The notes below the pieces were generated by a model. It ran no database searches. It worked only from the letters and a program-made list of their open reading frames with translations, and was not told the origin of the DNA. A DNA stretch of 64,000 nucleotides from Puniceibacterium confluentis. GTDB taxonomy: Bacteria > Pseudomonadota > Alphaproteobacteria > Rhodobacterales > Rhodobacteraceae. Shown piece by piece: positions 19,086 through 28,677 of this stretch. Made by a program: the position numbers and the translations under genes. The stretch covers positions 144,722-208,721 of the forward strand of contig NZ_VOJI01000009.1 of the NCBI RefSeq assembly GCF_007923445.1, read 5' to 3'. How positions within the stretch are numbered: position 1 is the stretch's first letter; each line of letters begins with the position of its first letter.

Positions 19086-19775
19086 ATGAACACCCCCTTT
19101 GATCCCACCACTCCACGCCCTCCGGGGCTGCTGGCCAAAATTCGCGCCAGTTTTCTGACAGGGCTGGTGGTCATCGCGCCAGTCGGACTGACCATCTGGC
19201 TGATCTGGACGGTGATCGGGTGGATCGACGGCTTCGTCTTGCCCCTGGTGCCGTCGCGCTTCAACCCCGAGCAGTATATCGGCATCAACCTGCGCGGCAT
19301 CGGCGTGATTTTCTTTCTGGTGTTCACGGTGGCGGTGGGCTGGGTTGCCAAAGGACTGATCGGGCGGTCGATGATCCGGTTTGGCGAAAGCGTGGTGAGC
19401 CGGATGCCGGTGGTCCGCTCGATCTACAGTGGCGTCAAACAGATTGCCGAGACGGTGTTTGTGCAGGCGGACCGCAGTTTCGAAAAGGCCTGCCTGATCC
19501 AGTATCCGCGCAAGGGGATCTGGGCGATCGGCTTTGTCTCGACCCAGGCGCGGGGCGAGGTTGCCCGCCGCGCCGAGGTCGGCGGCGATCTCATCTCGGT
19601 CTTTGTGCCGACAACGCCGAACCCGACATCGGGATTCCTGCTGTTCTTTCCCGCCGAGGATGTCATCGAACTGGACATGAGCATCGAGGATGCCGCGAAA
19701 CTGGTGATTTCGGCCGGTCTGGTCTATCCCAACGGCAAGGACCCCAGCCAGCCGCCCGCCCGGCTGGTGTCCTGA
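19086..19775 (+). CDS. DUF502 family inner-membrane protein
   Basis: A 229-residue membrane protein of the DUF502 family. Two transmembrane helices lie at ~20-48 and ~68-90, with the conserved PVVRSIYSGVKQIAETVF segment after the second, then a beta-rich C-terminal part (VFVPTTPNPTSGFLLFFPAEDVIELDMS). Its molecular role is not known. The chosen ATG at 19086 begins MNTPFDPT; a longer frame from 18975 lacks family similarity. Confidence 0.88.
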   Translation: MNTPFDPTTPRPPGLLAKIRASFLTGLVVIAPVGLTIWLIWTVIGWIDGFVLPLVPSRFNPEQYIGINLRGIGVIFFLVFTVAVGWVAKGLIGRSMIRFGESVVSRMPVVRSIYSGVKQIAETVFVQADRSFEKACLIQYPRKGIWAIGFVSTQARGEVARRAEVGGDLISVFVPTTPNPTSGFLLFFPAEDVIELDMSIEDAAKLVISAGLVYPNGKDPSQPPARLVS

Positions 19776-19806
19776 CACCGGCGCGGATGACCGGCTTCTG
19801 ACAGGG

Positions 19807-20964
19807 TCAGATCTCGATCACAGCGACGGATTTGCCGTTGGCCGCCAGTGCGATTCGTCCTTCGCAGAGCCGCAGCGCATCGGCACCAAAGACCTCGCGC
19901 CGCCAACCTGTCAGCGCCGGCACATCACGCAGTCCGGCGGCAATCGCATCCAGGTCCGCCGATGGCGCGATCAGCTTTGATGCCACCCCCGAGCTTTCGG
20001 TTTTCGCCTTCAGCAACACCCGCAGCAAATCGGCCAGAGCCGGGTTCACCTGCATCTTTTCGCGGCTCAGGTCCGGTTCCGGAAGGTTTTCCCTGGCGCA
20101 GTCGACGCCTCGTTTGACGGCGGCAAGAATGCCATCGGCTATCTCGCCCTTGCGGGCCTCGCGCAGCAGCAGGCGCGATCGTCCCAGATCTTCGAAGCTC
20201 TGCGGTTTGGTCGAAGCAAGCTCGACCAGCGCATCGTCCTTGTAGACCCGGCTGCGCGGAATGTTTCTCTCCTGCGCATAGGCTTCGCGGAAGGTGGCCA
20301 GTTCCCGGACGATTGCCAGAAAGCGCGGCGCGGTCGAGCGTGTCTTGATTCGCTGCCAGGCCTCTGCCGGGCGGGTGATGTAGGTTTCGGGATCCGTCAG
20401 CAGCCTGATCTCTTCCTCGACCCAGCGGTGGCGCCCGGTTTCCTCGAGCTTGCGCGCAAGATATTCATAGATCTGCCGCAGATGGGTGACATCGGCCAGC
20501 GCATATACCTTCTGCGCCTCTGACAGCGGGCGGCGTGACCAGTCGGTAAAGCGCGAGGATTTGTCGAGCCCGTGCTTGGCGATACGCTTGACCAGCGTTT
20601 CATAGCCGGCCTGCTCGCCGAATCCGCAGACCATCGCCGCAACCTGGGTGTCAAACATCGGCGCGGGAATCACGCCATGGTCGACGTAAAAGATTTCCAG
20701 ATCCTGACGCGCGGCATGGAACACCTTGACCACCGAGGTGTCGCGGAACAGATCCAGCAGCGGCTCCAGGGACAACCCCTCGGCAAGCGGGTCAACCAGA
20801 ACGGCGTTGCTGTCGTCGGTGCCCGGCATCGCCAGTTGTACGAGGCAGAGCTTGGAATAATAGGTGCGTTCGCGCAGGAATTCGGTGTCCACGGTCACAT
20901 AGGGTTCATCCTTGGCGCGCGCGCAAAAGGCGGCCAGGTCTTCCGTCGTTGTCAAGGTCTTCAT
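19807..20964 (-). CDS. rnd: Ribonuclease D
   Basis: 3'-5' exoribonuclease of tRNA and stable-RNA maturation, 385 residues. The DEDD-type exonuclease motifs are visible: VTVDTEFLRERTYY (motif I), VFHAARQDLEIF (motif II) and YALADVTHLRQIYEYL (motif III). One or two HRDC domains follow (~200-385). The start MKTLTTTEDL at 20964 has GGAG six bases upstream; the frame runs further upstream without a family match. Confidence 0.95.
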   Translation of the reverse strand: MKTLTTTEDLAAFCARAKDEPYVTVDTEFLRERTYYSKLCLVQLAMPGTDDSNAVLVDPLAEGLSLEPLLDLFRDTSVVKVFHAARQDLEIFYVDHGVIPAPMFDTQVAAMVCGFGEQAGYETLVKRIAKHGLDKSSRFTDWSRRPLSEAQKVYALADVTHLRQIYEYLARKLEETGRHRWVEEEIRLLTDPETYITRPAEAWQRIKTRSTAPRFLAIVRELATFREAYAQERNIPRSRVYKDDALVELASTKPQSFEDLGRSRLLLREARKGEIADGILAAVKRGVDCARENLPEPDLSREKMQVNPALADLLRVLLKAKTESSGVASKLIAPSADLDAIAAGLRDVPALTGWRREVFGADALRLCEGRIALAANGKSVAVIEI

Positions 20965-21313
20965 CCGGGCTCCGGCCTTATTGTCATTCTTGTTTGCAGG
21001 CGCGTCGTATACCCATGTGAACGATAGATCAAAGCCAGACGCAAGGAAAGCGAAGCGCATCTGACATTGAACGCCGGATAAGGCCCGAAGCGACATCAGG
21101 ACGTGTCGGGAAGCGACGGATTCGCGCAATTCGCGGCGGCATCCCGGGCTCTGCCCGTTTCCAGCTGGGCTCGATTCCGATCAGCTCGGGCTCTGGACCT
21201 TGGTGCACCATTATTGATCAAATATCGTGATAAGTTACACACAGAACATTCATTTTGAGAATGAATCAGGGACAGATATATTCCGGCCATATCCTATGGA
21301 ACGGAGTTCTCCC
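20965..21313. promoter_or_regulatory. Divergent intergenic region with a 19-base palindrome
   Basis: No gene seen between rnd and the divergent small gene. At 21248-21266 ATTCATT and AATGAAT form a perfect 7-5-7 inverted repeat around TTGAG, 48 bases before the small gene's start. Its size and shape suit an operator, for example a Fur-superfamily site, but it does not match an alphaproteobacterial consensus I can name. Confidence 0.45.
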
Positions 21314-21499
21314 ATGGCCACTCTCGATCTACACGTCACCCCAGCCCACCGCGGAACTGTGGACCGCTCGACGCTGGTTGCCACCCTGACCGCAGTTGCC
21401 CTTGTGCTGTTGATGGGGCTTCCGGCGCTGATGGCGCCGCCCGCCGAAGTCCCGGCAGACGGCTGGCACGGCAACGCGGCACTGTCGCGCGCCCACTAA
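21314..21499 (+). CDS. Small single-span membrane protein, hypothetical
   Basis: A 61-residue protein, MATLDLHVTPAHRG, then one hydrophobic helix (~20-42, VATLTAVALVLLMGLPALM) and a short polar tail. ACGGAG lies seven bases before the ATG and a palindrome sits upstream, which supports a real regulated gene. Its stop overlaps the stop of convergent purN. No function recognised. Confidence 0.6.
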   Translation: MATLDLHVTPAHRGTVDRSTLVATLTAVALVLLMGLPALMAPPAEVPADGWHGNAALSRAH

Positions 21500-22089
21500 G
21501 GCAGCGTGACAAGGCTCCTGTCCCCGGCCGCGAAACGGCGCAGGACCGCCGGATAAAGCTGGTGCTCCATCACAAGGACACGCGCGGCCAGGGTGTCGGG
21601 CGTGTCGTCTGGCAGAACCGCAACCGTCGCCTGCCCCAGAATCGGGCCCTCGTCCAGTTCCGGTGTGACCTCATGCACAGTGCAGCCGTGCAGGGATTCG
21701 CCGGCCGCGAGGGCGCGGGCATGGGTATGCAGCCCGCGGTACTTGGGCAGCAATGACGGGTGGATGTTCAGCATCCGACCCTGCCAGCGCCGGACGAATC
21801 CCTCGGTCAGAACCCGCATGAACCCGGCCAGACAGACGATGTCGGGGGCGGCCTGCATCAACCGCGCGTGCAGGGCATCCTCGAACGCGGCGCGATCACC
21901 CCCGAAGGGCCGATGGTCGACGAAATCCGTCTCGAGTCCCATGGCGCGGGCCTTGTCCAGCCCGCCGGCGTCGGCACTGTTCGCCATCACCAGCACCGGG
22001 CGCGCCGGATGGTCGCCGGTCATGCTGCGGGCCAGCGCCACCATGTTGGAACCGCCGCCCGAAAGCAGAATCGCAACCCGTCTGGTCAC
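21496..22089 (-). CDS. purN: Phosphoribosylglycinamide formyltransferase
   Basis: GAR transformylase of purine synthesis, using 10-formyl-THF, 197 residues. Motifs are [12 protein letters not shown] at the N-terminus, [10 protein letters not shown], the [20 protein letters not shown] segment with the catalytic Asn-His, and the [17 protein letters not shown] loop with the catalytic Asp. The start is GTG, overlapping the purM stop as GTGA, so it is coupled to purM. Confidence 0.97.
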   Translation of the reverse strand: MTRRVAILLSGGGSNMVALARSMTGDHPARPVLVMANSADAGGLDKARAMGLETDFVDHRPFGGDRAAFEDALHARLMQAAPDIVCLAGFMRVLTEGFVRRWQGRMLNIHPSLLPKYRGLHTHARALAAGESLHGCTVHEVTPELDEGPILGQATVAVLPDDTPDTLAARVLVMEHQLYPAVLRRFAAGDRSLVTLP

Positions 22090-23153
22090 GCAAGGTCGCC
22101 CGCATACTGCACACCAGGTGTGTCAGTGACATAGCCCAGCGGAATCACCGTCTCTCCTTCTTCGGCCAGCAGCGCCGTCAGCGCTTCGGCCCGATCCGCA
22201 GCCACCACGGCGATCATGCCGACACCACAGTTGAAGGTCTTGAGCAGTTCCCCCTGCGCCATCCCCCCGGTCTCGGCCATCCAGGCAAAGACGGGCGGCA
22301 ACGTCCAGGCGTCGAGGTAAATCGAGGCGCCCAATCCCTCGGGGAGCACCCGCGGCAGGTTCTCGGTCAGACCGCCGCCGGTGATGTGGGCCAGCGCGTG
22401 TACGCCGCCCGCCCGCACCGCCGCCAGTGCCTGACGGACATAAAGCCGGGTTGGCGTCAGCAATTCGGCGCCAAGGCTCTGGTCCGACCAGGGGCAGTCC
22501 GAGTCCCAGTCCAGGCCAGACACCTCGACCAGTTTGCGCACCAGCGAATAACCGTTGGAATGCACACCATCGCTTGCAAGACCCAGCAGCACATCGCCCG
22601 CGACCACTCCGGCGGGCAATTCGGTGCCGCGCTCCATCGCGCCGACGGCAAAGCCGGCAAGGTCGAAGTCTCCCGCCGGATACATCCCCGGCATTTCCGC
22701 AGTCTCACCACCGATCAGCGCACAGCCAGAGCGTACGCAGCCTTCGGCGATGCCCTCGATCACCCGCGCGGCCGTGTCGGTGTCAAGTTTGCCGGTGGCG
22801 AAATAATCCAGAAAAAACAGCGGCTCAGCGCCCTGACAGACCAAGTCGTTGACGCACATGGCAACAAGGTCGATGCCAACGCCGTCCACATGACCGGTAT
22901 CGATGGCGATGCGCAATTTGGTGCCGACACCATCCGTCGCGGCGACCAGAACCGGATCGGTGTACCCTGCCCCCTTAAGGTCGAACAATGCACCAAAGCC
23001 ACCGAGTCCCGACATCACACCCGGGCGCGACGTGCGCTTGGCCGCAGGCTTGATCCGCTCGACCAGCGCATTGCCCGCATCGATATCGACACCGGCGTCG
23101 GCATAGGTGATGCCGTTCTTTTCGCCCGTATCATTGCTGTTTTCCCCGGTCAT
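22086..23153 (-). CDS. purM: Phosphoribosylformylglycinamidine cyclo-ligase (AIR synthase)
   Basis: PurM of the purine pathway, 355 residues, closing FGAM to AIR with ATP. It shows the [14 protein letters not shown] start, GVGTKLRIA, the [23 protein letters not shown] signature and [16 protein letters not shown] precedes the ATG. It forms a two-gene operon with purN. Confidence 0.98.
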   Translation of the reverse strand: MTGENSNDTGEKNGITYADAGVDIDAGNALVERIKPAAKRTSRPGVMSGLGGFGALFDLKGAGYTDPVLVAATDGVGTKLRIAIDTGHVDGVGIDLVAMCVNDLVCQGAEPLFFLDYFATGKLDTDTAARVIEGIAEGCVRSGCALIGGETAEMPGMYPAGDFDLAGFAVGAMERGTELPAGVVAGDVLLGLASDGVHSNGYSLVRKLVEVSGLDWDSDCPWSDQSLGAELLTPTRLYVRQALAAVRAGGVHALAHITGGGLTENLPRVLPEGLGASIYLDAWTLPPVFAWMAETGGMAQGELLKTFNCGVGMIAVVAADRAEALTALLAEEGETVIPLGYVTDTPGVQYAGDLA

Positions 23154-23429
23154 GACGCACCTTTCGACAGAATTTGCGCTGCTTTACCCTGCGACGCGGT
23201 CAAAGGAAACAGCGAAGGTGCGCCGGGGGGCAACCGGGCCGGGTTTCGAATCATGTGCTGCCCTGACCGGGGGCAAGGCACCTGGGCTTGTGCCGCACCC
23301 GGGCCCGACAGGCGCTGACCGGCCGACGGATCCGGCCGTCGCCGGTGCATCCGGCGGGACAGATCGGTGCCACGCCCGACTTTCCACTTGGCCTCGCCGT
23401 CACACGGGTTTAACAGATCCCTATTCCGT

Positions 23430-23503
23430 GGGTGGTTAGCTCAATTGGTTAGAGCAGAGCGCTCATAACGCTTTGGCTGGGGGTTCAAGTCCCTCACCAC
23501 CTA
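23430..23503 (+). tRNA. tRNA with CAT anticodon (elongator Met or Ile2)
   Basis: A 74-base cloverleaf: acceptor GGGTGGT/ACCACCT with a G1-U72 wobble and A73, D-arm with the TAGCTC start, anticodon stem GAGCG/CGCTT with loop CTCATAA (CAT at 23464-23466), and T-arm GGGGG-TTCAAGT-CCCTC. The CCA end is not encoded. CAT anticodons serve either elongator Met or, after lysidine modification, Ile AUA; I cannot settle which from sequence alone. Confidence 0.93.
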
Positions 23504-23880
23504 CGGAATTTTCGCCCGGTGCCTGATGGCTTTGCATATGGCCCTGGCTTCAGCAAACGCTCTTGTCCGCGGGTTCCATTGCCGATCCATTGCGGGGCGG
23601 CGGCCAACCAACGACCGTGGCGGTCCGCAACAATTTTCCCCGGAATTGGGTCTGCCGCGGTTTCGCTCCGGTGTCATGTCCGCGATGAGTGCCACGACGG
23701 CGGGCCCTGTTGCACCATCGCCCCGCTGCAGTCATCTCGCGACTCCTGCGTGGGCACCGGAACATGTGTGCGACCCCTCAAGCTGCAAAGCGACGCGCTG
23801 TCCGGAACCAGTTCCGTTCCGGACAGCTTCACACCTGTGCCGCTGATTTACCGGCACCTGATTGAAAATCAATGCAGTGA
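23504..23880. other. Intergenic segment with a strong inverted repeat
   Basis: No supported gene. GCTGTCCGGAAC (23797-23808) and GTTCCGGACAGC (23816-23827) make a perfect 12-base stem with a 7-base loop, 54 bases downstream of the guaB stop on the minus strand. It lacks a T-run, so it may be a Rho-assisted or 3'-end-stabilising structure for guaB. Confidence 0.5.
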
Positions 23881-25353
<1,473 letters not shown>

Positions 25354-25582
25354 TCATTTGGCGCGTCCCTATCGCACCTTTGTCCCCCAAGGGAAACCCC
25401 AATAGCGCCCCGCATCCCAGATGCCGCGCCCCACACCTTCTCCGGGGCAAAAAATCCTCCGCAGGTCCGGGGGTGGAAACCCACTGGTGACGATCCGCCG
25501 CCACCCCCGCCACGACAGCCCCCTTTACCCCCTGCCCAACCACCGCCATCCTGACCCGGCCCCGGCACAGAGGAACCCGCAC

Positions 25583-26548
25583 ATGTCCCACAGCTATCAG
25601 ACCGGCCGCCTGAACCTGCCGTTCACCGGCATCTGCACCTTCGCCAAGCGACCCTATGTCGAAGACTGGTCAACGATCCGGGCGGACGCCGCCATCCTTG
25701 GCGCGCCGTTCGATGCCGGGACTCAATATCGTTCCGGCGCGCGTTTCGGACCGCGCGGCGTGCGCGAGGCTTCCACCCTGTTTTCCTTCGGCCACGCAGG
25801 TGCCTACGATCACGAAGATGACGCCACCTACCTTGGTGCCGATGTGCGGATCGTCGACATCGGCGACGCCGACATCATCCACACCGACACCCTCCGGAGC
25901 CACGCAAACATTGAAACCGGCGTGCGCGCCATCCTCGCCGCCGGGGCCCTGCCCGTGGTGATCGGCGGCGATCATTCGGTCAATATCCCGGCGCTGCGGG
26001 CGTTTGACGGCCAGGGCGCAATACACGTGCTGCAGATCGACGCGCATCTCGACTTTGTCGACGAACGCCACGGTGTGCGTGCAGGCCACGGCAACCCGAT
26101 GCGCCGCGCCGCCGAACTGCCCTTCGTCACCGGCCTTACCCAGGTCGGCATCCGCAACGTCAGCTCCACCGCCCGCGAGGGCTATGACGACGCACGCCGG
26201 ATGGGTTCGCAGATCCTTTCGGTCCGTCAGGCGCGCGCGCTGGGCACCAGCGGTGTTCTCGAGCGGATACCGAGGGACGCGCGGATCTACATCACCCTGG
26301 ACATCGACGCCTTCTGCCCGTCCATCGCGCCCGGCACCGGCACCCCCAGCCATGGCGGCTTCCTGTACTACGAGGTGCTCGAACTGTTGCAGGCGGTCAC
26401 GCGCCGACATGACGTGGTCGGCATGGATCTGGTCGAGGTCGCGCCGGACTACGACCCCACCGGCAGCACGGCGATCCTCGCCGCCCAGGTGCTGATGAAC
26501 CTGCTGGGGTTTGTGTTTCATTCCCGTGCGGCGGCTGCCCGCTCCTGA
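25583..26548 (+). CDS. Agmatinase-like ureohydrolase
   Basis: Arginase/agmatinase-family Mn2+ hydrolase, 321 residues. Metal ligands are visible in GGDHSVN, IDAHLDF and LDIDAFCPS. The last motif usually reads D-x-D-x-x-D-P; here the residue before Pro is Cys, but both metal-binding Asp remain. GTGTPSHGGFLYYE is also typical. The substrate could be agmatine, guanidinobutyrate or another guanidino compound. GAGGA lies eight bases before the ATG at 25583. It is followed on the same strand by a CoA-transferase, but a 151-base gap makes co-transcription uncertain. Confidence 0.88.
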   Translation: MSHSYQTGRLNLPFTGICTFAKRPYVEDWSTIRADAAILGAPFDAGTQYRSGARFGPRGVREASTLFSFGHAGAYDHEDDATYLGADVRIVDIGDADIIHTDTLRSHANIETGVRAILAAGALPVVIGGDHSVNIPALRAFDGQGAIHVLQIDAHLDFVDERHGVRAGHGNPMRRAAELPFVTGLTQVGIRNVSSTAREGYDDARRMGSQILSVRQARALGTSGVLERIPRDARIYITLDIDAFCPSIAPGTGTPSHGGFLYYEVLELLQAVTRRHDVVGMDLVEVAPDYDPTGSTAILAAQVLMNLLGFVFHSRAAAARS

Positions 26549-26699
26549 CGCATGCTGCACAAAACACGGCGCCGGGCGGTTCAGGGGCGGACATCCGGGC
26601 CGCCAGACTCGGGGCCGTGGCCAAAAAGACGCTTGCAGAGCGGCCGCGCCCTGCGTCTAAGGGAAGTGCTGCACGTGCAAACGACCAAAGGATGCGGAC

Positions 26700-27848
26700 A
26701 TGTCCCTGCCTCTCGCCGGCATCACCATTCTGGACCTGACCCATGTGCTCGCCGGACCGTTCTGTTCGATGACCCTGGCCGACATGGGCGCCCGGGTGAT
26801 CAAGGTCGAACGCCCCGGAACCGGCGACGACACCCGCGCCTTTCCGCCCTTCAAGGATGGCAAGAGCGCCTATTTCGCCGGCCTCAACCATTCCAAGAAA
26901 TCCATTGCGCTTGATCTCAAGTCCGAGGCGGACCGCTTGGTGTTCGACCGCCTGCTTGCCCGTGCCGACGTGCTGCTGGAAAACAACCGGCCCGGCGTGA
27001 TGGAACGGCTGGGCTATGGCTGGCAGAAGGTGCATGCCGGCTACCCTTCGATGATTTACGGCTCGGTGTCAGGCTTTGGCCAGACCGGACCGGATGCAAA
27101 ACGTCCGGCCTATGACATGGTGGCGCAGGCCCGCGGCGGCGTGATGTCGATCACCGGCGAAGCCGGGCGCGACCCGGTGCGTGTCGGCGCCTCCATCGGC
27201 GACATCGTGGCCGGCATGTATCTGGCACAGGGCATCCTCGCGGCGCTGCTGGACCGCACAAGGACCGGTCGCGGGCGGCGCATCGACATTTCGATGCTCG
27301 ATGCGCAGGTGACTTTGCTGGAACATGCCATCGCCCTGACCACCGTCACCGGCAAGGCCCCCGGCCCGACCGGTGCCCGGCACCCGTCGATCGCGCCTTT
27401 CGAAACCTTCCATGCCTCGGACGGGTTGTTCGTCATCGCCTGTGGCAACGATGTGCTGTTCGAAAAGCTCTGCGTGCTGCTGAACCTGCCCATTGTCGAT
27501 GATCCACGCTTTTCCACCAATCCCGAGCGCGTGAAAAATGTGCGCCTTCTCAAACGGTTGATCGAGGCGGTGACCCTGGACAACACCAAGGCCTTCTGGG
27601 TGTCGCGGCTGACGGCAGCCGGGATTCCCACCGGTCCGATCCAGAGCATTGATCAGGTTCTGCGCGATCCGCAGATTCTGGCGCGCAACATGGTTGTGGA
27701 CGTGCTGGACAAGAACGGCCGCGCCGCCTTTACCGCCAGCGGCAACCCGATCAAGATGAGCGGCGCCGAAGACCGCGCCACTCGCACCCCGGCCCCGGAT
27801 CTGGACGGCAACCGCGGTGAAATCCTGCGCTGGCTGGACGGATCATGA
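26700..27848 (+). CDS. CaiB/BaiF family class III CoA-transferase
   Basis: Class III CoA-transferase, 382 residues, moving CoA between carboxylic acids via an aspartyl intermediate. The N-terminus (LAGITILDLTHVLAGPFCSMTLADMGARVIKVE) is the family signature and the catalytic Asp is probably D168 in RVGASIGDIVAG. The acid substrate cannot be read from sequence. Neighbours (ureohydrolase upstream, membrane protein and corrinoid activator downstream) do not form a pathway I recognise. Confidence 0.92.
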   Translation: MSLPLAGITILDLTHVLAGPFCSMTLADMGARVIKVERPGTGDDTRAFPPFKDGKSAYFAGLNHSKKSIALDLKSEADRLVFDRLLARADVLLENNRPGVMERLGYGWQKVHAGYPSMIYGSVSGFGQTGPDAKRPAYDMVAQARGGVMSITGEAGRDPVRVGASIGDIVAGMYLAQGILAALLDRTRTGRGRRIDISMLDAQVTLLEHAIALTTVTGKAPGPTGARHPSIAPFETFHASDGLFVIACGNDVLFEKLCVLLNLPIVDDPRFSTNPERVKNVRLLKRLIEAVTLDNTKAFWVSRLTAAGIPTGPIQSIDQVLRDPQILARNMVVDVLDKNGRAAFTASGNPIKMSGAEDRATRTPAPDLDGNRGEILRWLDGS

Positions 27849-27906
27849 GCGGGCGCCGCTCGCCTCAAGGCGGTGGGCGGGATGTCGGCCCGTGGGGCGG
27901 CGCCGG

Positions 27907-28560
27907 ATGAACAGGCCGGATGTCCTGCCCGCGCTCTTGCGCACGCTTGCCCGGATCGCGGTGATCGGCGCGCTTGTCTGGGTGGCGCTTCAGGCGCTGG
28001 ACTGGCTGCGCATGGAAACCGGTGCCGCGGGTATGGCGGCGCTTGCGCTGCTGCTGCTGATCTACGCGCTGGTCCTGGCCGTGCCGTTCATGCCAGGGGT
28101 GGAAATCGGCCTTGCCATCCTGATGATGAGGGGGGCAGACGCCGCGCCCTTTGTCTGGGCGGCAACGGTGTCGGGACTTTCGCTGGCCTTTGTGCTCGGG
28201 CAGTTGCTGCCTTCGTCCTGGATCATCTCGGCCCTGCGCGACCTGCGGCTGACACGGTCGGCCGATATGCTTGCCCAGTTCAGCTTCGCGCCCCCCGAGC
28301 AGCGGCTGGAGTATCTGTGCCAGCGGGTCCCGGCATGGCTGGCGACTCTGCTGACCAGGTGGCGGTACCTGGCGCTGGCCGTGCTGATGAACCTGCCGGG
28401 CACGGCCTTTGTCGGTGGTGGCGGTGGTCTGGCAATGGCGGCGGGACTGAGCCGCCTGTTTGGCCCGGCCACCACATTGCTCACCTTTGTCATCGGCACG
28501 GCGCCTGTGCCGCTGATTGTCTGGGTCTTTGGCCCCGGAATCCTGCCCTGGACCAGGTGA
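27907..28560 (+). CDS. VTT/TVP38-like inner-membrane protein
   Basis: A 217-residue integral membrane protein with about five hydrophobic segments. The pattern VPFMPGVEIGLAILMM in the middle and a conserved Gly-rich NLPGTAFVGGGGGLAMAAGLSRL later resembles the VTT (SNARE-associated/TVP38/DedA-like) fold, but the match is distant. It starts 58 bases after the CoA-transferase and may be co-transcribed. Function unknown. Confidence 0.7.
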   Translation: MNRPDVLPALLRTLARIAVIGALVWVALQALDWLRMETGAAGMAALALLLLIYALVLAVPFMPGVEIGLAILMMRGADAAPFVWAATVSGLSLAFVLGQLLPSSWIISALRDLRLTRSADMLAQFSFAPPEQRLEYLCQRVPAWLATLLTRWRYLALAVLMNLPGTAFVGGGGGLAMAAGLSRLFGPATTLLTFVIGTAPVPLIVWVFGPGILPWTR

Positions 28561-28677
28561 CTTCCGTCGCCTCGGGCGGCGGTGGGTCGGCATTGCCCGG
28601 GTTCGCGTCGCCTCCTGCCTTTCAACTCCCGCGACAATGGCTATGTTGCCCGCAACACAGCCATTCAGGATGCCCAC

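Noticed and set aside
21205-21235. FNR/Anr box (TTGAT near 21213) upstream of the small membrane gene
   Set aside because: The second half does not read ATCAA at the required spacing.
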